29,177 nt of DNA from JAAZBW01 sp035647855. Lineage in GTDB: Bacteria; Actinomycetota; Actinomycetes; Actinomycetales; Actinomycetaceae. Below are positions 14,882 through 22,250 of this stretch, piece by piece; position 1 is the stretch's first letter, and the number at the start of each line of letters is the position of its first letter. The notes under the pieces are model-generated. The model was not told the origin of the DNA, ran no database searches, and saw only the letters and a program-made list of their open reading frames with translations. Both the position numbers and the translations under genes were made by a program. The DNA is taken from assembly GCA_035647855.1 (NCBI GenBank), contig DASRMP010000001.1, positions 1 to 29,177 of the forward strand. The letters are read 5' to 3'.

Positions 14882-14932
14882 CGCTTGCGGCGGACGTCAC
14901 GACGACGTCGTGCGTGGCTTCCGCCGCAAGCG
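14882..14932 (+). terminator. Long hairpin after greA, overlapping the AI-2E gene end
   Basis: CGCTTGCGGCGGA (14882-14894) and TCCGCCGCAAGCG (14920-14932) are a perfect 13-bp inverted repeat. The loop holds another palindrome, CACGACGACGTCGTG (14898-14912). It begins 10 nt after greA and covers the last codons of the convergent permease. There is no T-run, so it may act as a GC-type terminator or block read-through into the opposing gene. Confidence 0.5.
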
Positions 14933-16453
14933 GTCCCAGAGCCGTCGGCCGCCTGATCCGGCTGACTCGGAATGGCCTGGCGTCGCCGCGTGAGGCGATT
15001 CCGGCTGCTCGGGGACGGCGCCTTCGTCTCCGGTATCCATTCGCGACTCAAGGGCGTCGAGTTCGGCAGCCTCGTCCTCGTCGATCACGTTCGCGATATC
15101 GCGGGCGATCTGCAACTCGTCCTTGGATGCGTGCACGAAGTCCTCGTCGCGGGAGCCGTCGGTCGACTCGGCGGCGGGGTAACCGTAGGAGGCGCGGATC
15201 TGATCGCCGAGCGTTCCCGGTGGTCCGCCAGGCCGGTCGGCATCCGTGGCGAGGCGGGGGTACTTGTCATGACCTGAGAGATACAACAAGAACGTATTCA
15301 CGACCGCCATGAGGGGCACAGCGAACACGGCTCCGGCGATTCCCGCGATGTAAGTGCCTGCCGCAACACCCAGGAGTACAGCGACGGGGTGCAGCGAGAC
15401 GGTCGAGCCCATGATGAACGGCTGCAGCAGGTTGGACTCGATCTGCTGCACGGCGAGTACGACGATCAGGAGGATCACCGCAGTGGCGAAGCCCCGGTCG
15501 ACCAACGCGACCAGGCACGCAATGGCCCCGGAAAGGAACGCTCCCACCATCGGAATGAACGAGAACAGGAACACGAGCACGCCGATCGGCAACCAGAGCT
15601 GCACCCCCAGGAAGAAGGCGCCGCCCGCGATACCGACGGCGTCGACAAGGGCGACGAGAACCTGTGCCCTCACGTAGCCGCTGAGAGTGAAGTAGCTTCG
15701 GATCGACGCCTCGTGGGTCGGAACCCGCCACGTGGTCGGCAGCAGGCGGATGAACCACACCCAGATCTTGCGTCCGTCCATGAGGAAGAACACCCCCATG
15801 AAGATGACCAGGAAGATCCCTGCGCCGATGTTCACGAGCGACGACGTCGCCGAGACGGCGCCGGAAGCCAAAGTGCCGAGGTTCTCCTGGACCACACTCT
15901 GAAGCTCGTTCCACCAGGCTTCGAGCTGATCCTGCTGAATGTTGAACGGACCGTCGGCCGCCCAATCGAGCAGGGCCTCGAATCCGGCAATCGCCTGGTC
16001 ACGAAGGCGGACAAACCCCATTCCGATCTGACGGCCGGCGAAAACCATCAGGGCCAGCACCGCCGCGATGAACACCACGACCGTGGTGACCGCCGCCAGT
16101 GCCCGCGGGAAACGGAGCTTCTTCCTCAGGAAACCCGAAGCGGGCTCGAGCGCGACGGTCAGGATGACCGCGATGAGTGCCGGAATCACGATCATCTGCA
16201 ACTGGACGAGGAGGGCTCCGATCACGATGGCGACCGCCGCGATGAGCAGCGCCCTCCATGACCAGGCCGCCATCACGCGGATATTCCAGGGCACCTCGAT
16301 CTCGGGGGCATTCTTGGACCGGGCGATGAGGTGGATCTCATCCTCGCCGTGCGGCCTGGCGGCAGGCGTGTCCGCCTCGCGTGCGCGTAGGCTCTCGACG
16401 CGATCGCGCAACCGGATACGTTCGCCGTCCTCGTGGGGCTTGTTCTGCGTCAT
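14897..16453 (-). CDS. AI-2E (DUF20) family transporter
   Basis: 518-residue membrane protein with about eight helices. The family core spans residues 60-395: paired helices near 68-105, a periplasmic loop with FNIQQDQLEAWWNEL, then GVFFLMDGRKIW, the SIRSYFTLSGYVRAQVLVALVD segment, FSFIPMVGAFLSG, and the family hallmark ESNLLQPFIMGSTVSLHPVAVLL. The family is named for TqsA, but most members do not handle autoinducer 2; some are Na+/H+ antiporters. A hydrophilic acidic tail of about 120 residues follows the last helix and ends in a basic cluster (RLWDRLRRKPR). No substrate can be assigned. It is divergent from msrA with a 97-bp shared upstream region. Confidence 0.85.
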   Translation of the reverse strand: MTQNKPHEDGERIRLRDRVESLRAREADTPAARPHGEDEIHLIARSKNAPEIEVPWNIRVMAAWSWRALLIAAVAIVIGALLVQLQMIVIPALIAVILTVALEPASGFLRKKLRFPRALAAVTTVVVFIAAVLALMVFAGRQIGMGFVRLRDQAIAGFEALLDWAADGPFNIQQDQLEAWWNELQSVVQENLGTLASGAVSATSSLVNIGAGIFLVIFMGVFFLMDGRKIWVWFIRLLPTTWRVPTHEASIRSYFTLSGYVRAQVLVALVDAVGIAGGAFFLGVQLWLPIGVLVFLFSFIPMVGAFLSGAIACLVALVDRGFATAVILLIVVLAVQQIESNLLQPFIMGSTVSLHPVAVLLGVAAGTYIAGIAGAVFAVPLMAVVNTFLLYLSGHDKYPRLATDADRPGGPPGTLGDQIRASYGYPAAESTDGSRDEDFVHASKDELQIARDIANVIDEDEAAELDALESRMDTGDEGAVPEQPESPHAATPGHSESAGSGGRRLWDRLRRKPRTTSS

Positions 16454-16550
16454 GGGTTCCTGGTTCTCATAGTTCTGCCTTCATGGCAGTGTGGATTCCG
16501 TCAGCCTAATTACAGAGTGACCCTCGCGGAAACTATCTCAAGGAGCAAGT

Positions 16551-17147
16551 ATGCCGCCGATTCAGCCGATGAGACCGGACCACTCCCCCGCCAACGTGCA
16601 CGAGGATGGTCAGCCGGGCGATACGGATGTCATCTACCTCGCGGCGGGCTGCTTCTGGGGCGTCGAAGAGATCATGTGGGAGCGCCCCGACGTGCTGACC
16701 ACCGCCGTGGGTTACATGGGCGGCACCACTCCCCGGCCCTCGTACGAGCAGGTGTGTACCGGTGCCACCGGTCACGCCGAGACCGTTCGGGTCGAGTACG
16801 ACCCTGAAACCGCCGACGTCGCGGACATACTCCAGGAGTTCTGGGAGTCACACGATCCGACCACCCGCGACCGGCAGGGCAACGACATCGGCAGCCAGTA
16901 CCGCTCGGCCGTCTTCGTCACGAACGACACGCAACTCAACGAAGCGCTCGCAACGCGCAAGATCTACCAGGACGCACTGGATGACGCCGGGATCGGCCAG
17001 ATCGTCACCGAGATCATGCCCGCCGACCAGGCCGGGCCGTTCTACTACGCGGAGGAGTACCACCAGCAGTACCTGCGTAAGAATCCGCACGGCTACCGCT
17101 GCCATGCCAGGACCGGAGTCCCTTTCCCTGACCTGAACGAGAGGTAA
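16551..17147 (+). CDS. msrA: Peptide-methionine (S)-S-oxide reductase
   Basis: 198 residues. MsrA repairs S-methionine sulfoxide in proteins. The catalytic C34 lies in AAGCFWGVEE. GYMGG, GHAETVRVEYDP, ESHDPTTRDRQGNDIGSQYRS and AEEYHQQYLRKNPHGY follow in normal order. A C-terminal Cys in YRCHARTGV may be a recycling cysteine, as in other MsrA proteins. The start ATG 16551 has AAGGAG 7 nt upstream. The first 25 residues are a non-conserved hydrophilic tail. It ends against a strong hairpin shared with carD. Neighbouring mca, carD and a cupin give the area an oxidative-stress flavour, though no common operon exists. Confidence 0.95.
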   Translation: MPPIQPMRPDHSPANVHEDGQPGDTDVIYLAAGCFWGVEEIMWERPDVLTTAVGYMGGTTPRPSYEQVCTGATGHAETVRVEYDPETADVADILQEFWESHDPTTRDRQGNDIGSQYRSAVFVTNDTQLNEALATRKIYQDALDDAGIGQIVTEIMPADQAGPFYYAEEYHQQYLRKNPHGYRCHARTGVPFPDLNER

Positions 17148-17199
17148 CACCCGGGCAGAAACGCCGGTCCGTTAGGGGGAAGCTCAGGAGCACGAGGAA

Positions 17200-17227
17200 G
17201 GGCCCCTCGGGAGTCTCCGAGGGGCCC
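17200..17227. terminator. Bidirectional terminator between msrA and carD
   Basis: GGGCCCCTCGG-GAGTCT-CCGAGGGGCCC is a perfect 11-bp stem with a 6-nt loop, lying between convergent msrA and carD. CGATTGATC follows on the plus strand and TTCCTCG on the minus strand, so the T-tracts are weak. Confidence 0.75.
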
Positions 17228-17259
17228 CGATTGATCACGTGGATCAACCAGTCCTGAGA

Positions 17260-17796
17260 TCAGACCGCCTTGGCGACTTCGGTCTCGCTGACGCAGGCGG
17301 GAACGATGCCCTCGAGCACCGCGGCGTCCACTGCCGTGGCCGCATCTTCAGTGCCCATCTTCATGCACAGCGCCACCTCATTGATGAGCGGCTGGCTGGC
17401 GTCCCGCAGCAGGTCCTTCTCCGCGAGCGAGAGCCCCTTGTCGTTCTGGCGGCGCGTCAGGTCGCGGACCATTCCTGCGATCTTGAACATGTCACCCGAG
17501 CGAAGCAGCTGGAGTTCGGCCTTGATGCGCCGCGACCAGCCGGTCTCCTGCGCAGCCGATTCCGCCGTGAGAATCTCGAAGATGCGGACCAGTTCTTCGC
17601 CGTCGAGAAGTTCGCGCACACCGATCTCCTCGACTCGATCGACTGGAATGCCGACCACCATGCCGGTGCCCTTGATCTCCAGACGGGCATAGCGCATGAC
17701 TTCTCCCTTGACGGTCCTCTCAGTGAATCCGGTGACCCGGGCGGGACCGTGGTGGGGATGCGCGACAACCTGACCTTGGAGAAGCTCCACAAACAC
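17260..17796 (-). CDS. carD: CarD-family RNA polymerase-binding regulator
   Basis: 178 residues. CarD binds the RNA polymerase beta subunit and stabilises open complexes, tuning rRNA and housekeeping transcription. The N-terminal RNAP-interaction domain has AHPHHGPARVTGF and RTVKGEVMRYARLEI; the C-terminal helical domain has W87 in GWSRRIKAEL, the position whose tryptophan wedges into the -10 fork in M. tuberculosis CarD, and VRDLTRRQNDKGLSLAEK. I chose GTG 17796 because it aligns with the family start and has GAGG 6 nt upstream; a longer reading from 17862 adds only Arg-rich non-homologous sequence. A TATAAC box at 17948-17953 (minus strand) may be its -10. Many orthologues start VFxVGxxVVYP; here the GQVVAHP segment is slightly divergent. 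Confidence 0.93.
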   Translation of the reverse strand: MFVELLQGQVVAHPHHGPARVTGFTERTVKGEVMRYARLEIKGTGMVVGIPVDRVEEIGVRELLDGEELVRIFEILTAESAAQETGWSRRIKAELQLLRSGDMFKIAGMVRDLTRRQNDKGLSLAEKDLLRDASQPLINEVALCMKMGTEDAATAVDAAVLEGIVPACVSETEVAKAV

Positions 17797-17974
17797 CTCT
17801 ATCCTCGATGTCCGACGGGCGGGACCGCGCGTGATTCTCCCACTTCCGTTGCGAGGGCGCACAGTTGCCGCCCATCCGGGAGGGCGGCGCCGTCAGTTCG
17901 ACTTGCCTATTGTCTCACGAATCGGACATATGTGGCGCAAAGAGTGTGTTATATCGCACTTGGCGAACCAGAGG

Positions 17975-17994
17975 GCGCGACCGATTGGTCGCGC
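17975..17994 (-). terminator. Hairpin after the cupin gene
   Basis: GCGCGACC-GATT-GGTCGCGC is a perfect 8-bp stem with a 4-nt loop 28 nt past the cupin stop. It lacks a T-run, so it is a possible terminator only. Confidence 0.45.
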
Positions 17995-18022
17995 TCCGCG
18001 GCGTTTCAGCATGTGCGGGGCC

Positions 18023-18430
18023 TCAGTGCGTTTCGTCGTCGTCGGCCTTGGTCTCGTGGATCGTGCCCGGATCGTGGTGCGCCGGACCATATATGGCGTA
18101 GAGACGCATGTCCTCGTCGCCGGTGTTGGTGACGTTGTGCCACACGCCGGCAGGCACGAAGATCGCCCAGTCGTCCTCGACCTCTTCGTCGAAAGTCAGT
18201 TCGTCCTCGCTCGGGCCCATCTGGCAGCGGCCCTTGCCCTGCTCGAGGCGCAGGAACTGATCGTTCTCCATGTGCACCTCCAGGCCGATGTCGTCTCCCG
18301 GCGGAATCGACATGAGCGTCAGCTGCAGGTGGGTGCCCGTCCAATGCGTTGTCCGGTAGTTCGAATTCTCGGTCGTGACCTTTTCGATGTCGACGACGTG
18401 CGGCTTCGGACCGTAGTCATTCGTGTCCAT
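18023..18430 (-). CDS. Cupin-domain protein
   Basis: 135-residue single-domain cupin. Cupin motif 1 appears as PPGDDIGLEVHMENDQFLRL followed by GKGRCQMG, and motif 2 as VPAGVWHNVTNTG, with His residues placed for metal binding. Proteins of this kind are often annotated simply as cupins or mannose-6-phosphate isomerase-like; the ligand and reaction are unknown. The acidic stretch SEDELTFDEEVEDDW and the His/Asp-rich end are notable. I chose ATG 18430, since AAGGAG lies 5 nt upstream; the in-frame GTG at 18436 would overlap that ribosome site. The upstream region carries an ECF-sigma-like GGGAAC/CGTT pair. Confidence 0.8.
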   Translation of the reverse strand: MDTNDYGPKPHVVDIEKVTTENSNYRTTHWTGTHLQLTLMSIPPGDDIGLEVHMENDQFLRLEQGKGRCQMGPSEDELTFDEEVEDDWAIFVPAGVWHNVTNTGDEDMRLYAIYGPAHHDPGTIHETKADDDETH

Positions 18431-18450
18431 TCTCACTCCTTCGTAGATTC

Positions 18451-18478
18451 AACGTTCATCGTACGCGTGCGAGTTCCC
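18451..18478 (-). promoter_or_regulatory. ECF sigma-like promoter of the cupin gene
   Basis: On the minus strand GGGAAC (18473-18478) and CGTT (18451-18454) are 18 nt apart, close to the GGGAAY-N16-18-CGTT pattern of actinobacterial SigR/SigH/SigE-type stress sigma factors. A start about 10 nt downstream would leave a short leader before AAGGAG. A TACGAT -10 box of housekeeping type lies between the two elements and is an alternative. Confidence 0.35.
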
Positions 18479-18540
18479 GGCAGTGCGGGGTTACCACGTG
18501 GTTCGCCGGACGGCGAAAACCGGTGCCGCGCTCAGTGGGG

Positions 18541-18948
18541 CTAGCGAACGTCGATGACGTCGACGACGAATACAAGAGTGTCCTGGCCGCCGATGCGTGC
18601 CTGCGGCACCCCGCGCGAACCGTAGCCGTACCGCGGCGGGATTGTGAGAAGGACCCGCGCGCCCACCTGCTGACCGACAAGGCCGTGGTCCCAGCCTTTG
18701 ATGACCATTCCGCGGCCGATCGGGAACGTCAGCGGCTGACCGCGATCGTAGGAGTTGTCGAAGACGTGACCATTCCAGATCTGGCCGAGATAGTTGACCT
18801 CGATCTCGCGACCCGGTTCGATGACGACGCCGTGGCCCGGGCGGAGCACGTGAATTTGTAGTCCGTTCGGCGCCGCATCCTGGGGAAATGAAATCGTGGG
18901 CTTCGTACCGAACTCCCCGCGAACCTCTGGCAGGACCACCGCCGTCAT
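18541..18948 (-). CDS. FKBP-type peptidyl-prolyl cis-trans isomerase
   Basis: 135 residues, one FKBP domain from about residue 25: GLQIHVLRPGHG, EVNYLGQIWNGHVFDNSYDRG, then IGRGMVIKGWDHGLVGQQVGARVLLTIPPRYGYG with the pocket Trp and Tyr, ending DTLVFVVDVIDV. It speeds prolyl isomerisation in protein folding. No signal peptide or lipobox is seen, so it is probably cytosolic. The start ATG 18948 has GGGGAG 3-4 nt upstream. A terminator separates it from the upstream YccA-like gene, so it should have its own promoter in the 45-bp gap, where a CTGAG/CTCAG inverted repeat (18963-18977) is seen. Confidence 0.92.
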   Translation of the reverse strand: MTAVVLPEVRGEFGTKPTISFPQDAAPNGLQIHVLRPGHGVVIEPGREIEVNYLGQIWNGHVFDNSYDRGQPLTFPIGRGMVIKGWDHGLVGQQVGARVLLTIPPRYGYGSRGVPQARIGGQDTLVFVVDVIDVR

Positions 18949-18994
18949 TACTCCCCTTAAAACTGAGATCGGCTCAGAACCGGTGTGAATCTAC

Positions 18995-19035
18995 AAAAAA
19001 GGATAGCCCGGGCGGCCGGTAAACCGGCCACCCGG
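18995..19035 (-). terminator. Intrinsic terminator of the YccA-like gene
   Basis: On the minus strand CCGGGTGGCCGGT-TT-ACCGGCCGCCCGG forms a 13-bp stem (one T-G wobble) followed by GCTATCC and six T residues (18995-19000). It lies about 60 nt after the YccA-like stop and is one of two clear U-tract terminators in the window. Confidence 0.88.
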
Positions 19036-19093
19036 ACTGGTTGGGTGGGTCACATTCCCCTTCCGGGGAGTGAATTCACCGAAGAAAAACGGC

Positions 19094-20017
19094 TCAGTCG
19101 TTCGCGAACAGGAGGAGCAGGATACGCAGGATCTCGATGTACATCCACACGAGTGTCACGGTGATTCCGAACGCCGCGGTCCACGCGAAGCGGCTCGGAA
19201 CGCCGGCGCGGACACCCTTCTCGATGTCGTCGAAGTCGGCGATGAGCGACATCGACGCGATGATCACCGCGATGAACCCGATCCCGAGTCCGATCGCAAT
19301 CCCGCCCGCCTCGATCGACCGGATACCGAACATACCCGATGGCACGAACAGGACGACCGCGAGGTTGACGAGACAGAAGATCAGGTAGGAAACCAGCGCG
19401 AGCCGCAGCACGCTGCGGAAACGCTGGGTCACCTTCACGAGCCCCGAACGGTAGAGGAACAGGCAGACGGCCGCCACGATGAAGGTCGCGAACACGGCCT
19501 GAGGCACGACGCCGGGAACCCAGGCGTTCGCCCAGAAGGAGATCGCGCCGAGGAACGCGCCCTCGAACAGCGCGTACGTCATGATGAGCGGGACCGACGG
19601 TTCCCTGCGGAACGCGTTGACAAGCCCGAACACCAAGCCGCCGATCAGCCCACCGATCCACAGCGGCATCACCAGCTGCGGCTGCGCGCTCGATAACCCT
19701 GCCGCCGCGACGGCGGTAACGGCCACCACGCCGACCAGGGTGCCCGTCTTCACCACGACGTCGTCGACTGTCATCCGTCCGATGTCGGCATTGGTGGGCG
19801 ACGGCATGCGGTACGCGGCCTCCGCGTCGTAGCCCTGCTGCTGGGGCGGATAACCGGCAGGAGCCTGGTCGTAGCCATAGTGGTAGCCGGAGGAGGGCTG
19901 CTGTGTGGTGTGGGCGCTCCGCCCCTGACCGGGCTGGTGCCCGGGGTGGACGGGATAGCCCGCCGGGGTCTTTGCGCCCTGATCGTTGAAGGCGCGGGTA
20001 AGGACAGGGTTGGACAT
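19094..20017 (-). CDS. Bax inhibitor-1 / YccA-like membrane protein
   Basis: 307 residues. The first 80 or so are a cytoplasmic Pro/Gln/Tyr/Gly-rich low-complexity region (HPGHQPGQG, YHYGYDQAPAGYPPQQQGY). Seven membrane helices follow from about residue 90 with the actinobacterial Bax inhibitor-1-like pattern (YALFEGAFLGAIS, FRSVLRLALVSYLIF, ADFDDIEKGV, ending VWMYIEILRILLLL). Related proteins are proposed Ca2+ leak channels or protease modulators; function here is unknown. The start ATG 20017 has AGGAG 8 nt upstream. Residue L108 is encoded by TTA, the only in-frame TTA I found in the window. It is divergent from the sensor kinase, and TACCAT upstream may be its -10. Confidence 0.85.
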   Translation of the reverse strand: MSNPVLTRAFNDQGAKTPAGYPVHPGHQPGQGRSAHTTQQPSSGYHYGYDQAPAGYPPQQQGYDAEAAYRMPSPTNADIGRMTVDDVVVKTGTLVGVVAVTAVAAAGLSSAQPQLVMPLWIGGLIGGLVFGLVNAFRREPSVPLIMTYALFEGAFLGAISFWANAWVPGVVPQAVFATFIVAAVCLFLYRSGLVKVTQRFRSVLRLALVSYLIFCLVNLAVVLFVPSGMFGIRSIEAGGIAIGLGIGFIAVIIASMSLIADFDDIEKGVRAGVPSRFAWTAAFGITVTLVWMYIEILRILLLLFAND

Positions 20018-20104
20018 CGGCAGTCTCCTGGGAGTTCTGGAACGCTCCCAATGGTAATTGGACTCGGCCCACCGGGTCGAGGACGGGTGGCCAAGCGCAC
20101 CCGT

Positions 20105-20110
20105 TAGCGT
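20105..20110 (+). promoter_or_regulatory. Candidate -10 box for the sensor kinase operon (leaderless)
   Basis: TAGCGT (TANNNT type) ends 7 nt before ATG 20118, exactly as TAGACT does at xseA. No Shine-Dalgarno is present in the intervening TGGGACC. Confidence 0.4.
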
Positions 20111-20117
20111 TGGGACC

Positions 20118-21407
20118 ATGTCACCGCCCGCGTCCTCCCAGACCCCCCAACGCGGGTGGCTCGCGACCGTCAACGCGTCGCATCCACGCCTCATCGACCT
20201 TGGCGTGGCACTGCTGTGGGCATTGAACTACGGCGTCTCGTACATCTTCGTGGAGCCCGAGACCACGTCCCGAGGGACCTTCCTCCTCTGGCCCGTCCTC
20301 GCGGCCGCGATCCTCCTGAGGCGGCGGGGCGCAATCCTCTCGGCCCTCATCGTGCTCCTCGCCCCGCCGATCGTCCGGTTCGTCGAGTTCGGCACGCTTC
20401 CCGACGGCGTCCTCCTGGACGCCGCGCCGACTCTGAGCGAACCGGGGCCATTTGTCGACATCATCGCCGTCGCCATCGTCGTCTACACGATCGCCGCTTC
20501 CCGTCGGATCATCGAGGCTCTGGCCTGGGGAACTCTCGCCGCTGTCGTCGTCGCGGGCACCACCGCGCTGTGGGGCATCGAGGAGACCCGCCTCGGTGAC
20601 GCGATCTTCCTGGAACTGCTGCTCGTCGTCGCCCTGTTGATCGGCCTGAACGTCCGTTCGAACCGGAAGAGGATCGAGGCCTACGAACAGAGGGCGCAAC
20701 AACTCGAGCTGGAACGCGACCAGCGCGAGCAACTCGCCGTCTCCCATGAGCGCACGCGCATCGCCCGCGAGATGCACGACGTCGTCGCGCACTCCCTCAC
20801 CGTCATGGTCACCCTCGCGGAGGGTGCCCTGGCCTCCCTCGACCGTAACCCGGACGGCGCGCGCCGCGCCATCGAGGAGCTTGGGAACGCGGGCAGGTCC
20901 GCGCTCGCGGACGCGCGCCGCCTGGTCGGCGTGCTTCGCGACGACGAGGGGGCGGACCCCGCCGACGCCGCCCGGACACGCACCGCGGCGTCGGCTCTAC
21001 CCGAGCTCTTCGCCCCTCAGCCGACCACGGCAGACTTCCGCGAGCTGATTGAGAAATACCGCTCGACCGGTCTGCCTGTCACCCTCGAGGAGTCGGGGCC
21101 GCCGCTTCCCAACGACGCCGGCTTCCACCTGGCCGTGTACCGGATCGTTCAGGAAGCGCTCACCAATGTCCTCCGGCACGCACCGAATTCGCCGAGAATC
21201 GACGTCGCCATCTCTCGATCACGTGACACTGTTGTCATCGAGGTCGAGAATGACGCGGCGCCCGGGGGTATCGCACCGGGGCAACAGGGCAAGGGACTTA
21301 TCGGCATGCGGGAACGAGCTGCCGTCTACGGCGGTTCCGTCGAGGCGGGTGAGACTGAGATCGGCTGGCGGGTGCGCGCCAGGCTCTACTGGAGGGAGGA
21401 CGGGTGA
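20118..21407 (+). CDS. Two-component sensor histidine kinase (NarL-partner, HisKA_3 type)
   Basis: 429 residues. About five hydrophobic helices fill residues 20-180, without a large extracellular sensor loop. A coiled linker (RKRIEAYEQRAQQLELERDQ) leads to the HisKA_3 box ERTRIAREMHDVVAHSLTVM with phospho-acceptor H220. The ATPase domain shows the N box (QEALTNVLRHAP) and G box (GKGLIGMRERAAVYGG). This is the DesK/LiaS-like architecture that pairs with LuxR-type regulators; the signal, perhaps membrane or envelope state, is not known. The TGA stop overlaps the GTG start of the response regulator (GTGA). Confidence 0.93.
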   Translation: MSPPASSQTPQRGWLATVNASHPRLIDLGVALLWALNYGVSYIFVEPETTSRGTFLLWPVLAAAILLRRRGAILSALIVLLAPPIVRFVEFGTLPDGVLLDAAPTLSEPGPFVDIIAVAIVVYTIAASRRIIEALAWGTLAAVVVAGTTALWGIEETRLGDAIFLELLLVVALLIGLNVRSNRKRIEAYEQRAQQLELERDQREQLAVSHERTRIAREMHDVVAHSLTVMVTLAEGALASLDRNPDGARRAIEELGNAGRSALADARRLVGVLRDDEGADPADAARTRTAASALPELFAPQPTTADFRELIEKYRSTGLPVTLEESGPPLPNDAGFHLAVYRIVQEALTNVLRHAPNSPRIDVAISRSRDTVVIEVENDAAPGGIAPGQQGKGLIGMRERAAVYGGSVEAGETEIGWRVRARLYWREDG

Positions 21408-22081
21408 GCGGCACGATCTCGGTGCTGATCGTCGATGACCAGGCGCTGCTCCGCATGGGGTTCCGCCTGATGCTCGAGGGTGAAGTGGGACTCGTGGTGG
21501 TCGGGGAGGCCTCGGACGGCGCGACCGCAGTGCGGATGGTTGAGGCGCTCCGCCCGGACGTCGTCCTTATGGACGTGAGGATGCCCGGCATGAACGGCAT
21601 CGAAGCCACCGGCGAGATCGTGCGGCGCCACCCCGAAACGAAGGTCCTGATACTCACCACGTTCGATCTGGACGAATACGCCTTCGCCGGGTTGCGAGCA
21701 GGCGCGAGCGGTTTCCTTCTCAAGGACGCCAAGCCTGCGGACCTCGTCTCGGCCATCAGGACGGTCGCCGCGGGGGACGCCGTCGTCTCGGGACGTATCA
21801 CGCGGGCGCTGCTCGAGATGTTCTCCTCACGGCTGCCGGAGGTCAACGAACAGAGAATGCCGGCACCGGACGAAAAGCTGGCGAGCCTCACGGCCCGCGA
21901 GCGGGAGGTCCTGACCCTGGTGGCGCGCGCCATGTCGAACGCGGAGATCGCCGAGGCGCTCTTCGTCTCCGAGGCGACCGTGAAGACGCATGTCGGGAAT
22001 CTGCTCGCGAAACTGGGCCTGCGCGACCGTGTTCAGGCAGTGGTCTTCGCCTACGAGTCGGGGATCGTCAAGCCCGCCTGA
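21404..22081 (+). CDS. NarL/FixJ-family response regulator
   Basis: 225 residues. The receiver domain (about 5-120) has the acidic pair DD in VLIVDDQALLRMG, phospho-acceptor D57 in VVLMDVRMPGMNG, the conserved Thr in LILTTFDLDEY and Lys in FLLKDAKP. The C-terminal LuxR-type HTH follows: SLTAREREVLTLVARAMSN, then EIAEALFVSEATVKTHVGNLLAKLGLRDR. The GTG start overlaps the kinase stop by 4 nt, so the two are co-translated. It ends 9 bp before the oppositely oriented tRNA gene. The target genes cannot be deduced; the divergent YccA-like gene is a reasonable guess. Confidence 0.95.
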   Translation: MSGTISVLIVDDQALLRMGFRLMLEGEVGLVVVGEASDGATAVRMVEALRPDVVLMDVRMPGMNGIEATGEIVRRHPETKVLILTTFDLDEYAFAGLRAGASGFLLKDAKPADLVSAIRTVAAGDAVVSGRITRALLEMFSSRLPEVNEQRMPAPDEKLASLTAREREVLTLVARAMSNAEIAEALFVSEATVKTHVGNLLAKLGLRDRVQAVVFAYESGIVKPA

Positions 22082-22090
22082 GGTGCGCCG

Positions 22091-22164
22091 TGCCCCCGGC
22101 GGGATTCGAACCCGCACTCTCCCGATTTTAAGTCGGGTGCCTCTGCCAGTTGGGCTACGGGGGC
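22091..22164 (-). tRNA. tRNA with UAA anticodon (Leu), class-I shape
   Basis: A 74-nt cloverleaf on the minus strand. The acceptor stem pairs GCCCCCG with CGGGGGC. The D-arm has a GCC/GGC stem and a GG-containing loop (GGCAGAGGCA, like Leu tRNAs). The anticodon stem is CCCGA/TCGGG with loop CTTAAAA, anticodon TAA. The T-arm is GCGGG-TTCGAAT-CCCGC. Discriminator A is present and CCA is not encoded. The anticodon reads UUA and discriminator A73 suits leucine, yet the variable loop is only AGAGT (5 nt), where canonical tRNA-Leu has a long variable arm. It lies between the response regulator and the antiporter gene, on the opposite strand. Confidence 0.9.
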
Positions 22165-22250
22165 GTACGTGGAATCCAGCGTAGTCGGGCGGCGGGGCGG
22201 ATAGCCTCTGGTCATCCTTTGATGCCACAGGTTTGCGACAGGAGGACGGC

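Noticed and set aside
14897..16453. Quorum-sensing (autoinducer-2) exporter
   Set aside because: The family name is misleading. Most members are unrelated to AI-2, and nothing here (luxS, lsr genes) supports that role.
19050..20072. 340-residue minus-strand open frame over the YccA-like gene
   Set aside because: It is out of frame with the clear seven-helix protein and has a low-complexity Arg-rich translation.
22091..22164. tRNA-Lys or a tRNA pseudogene
   Set aside because: The 7-nt loop CTTAAAA between perfect CCCGA/TCGGG stems gives UAA, not UUU or CUU, and all four stems pair well, so it is not obviously decayed.
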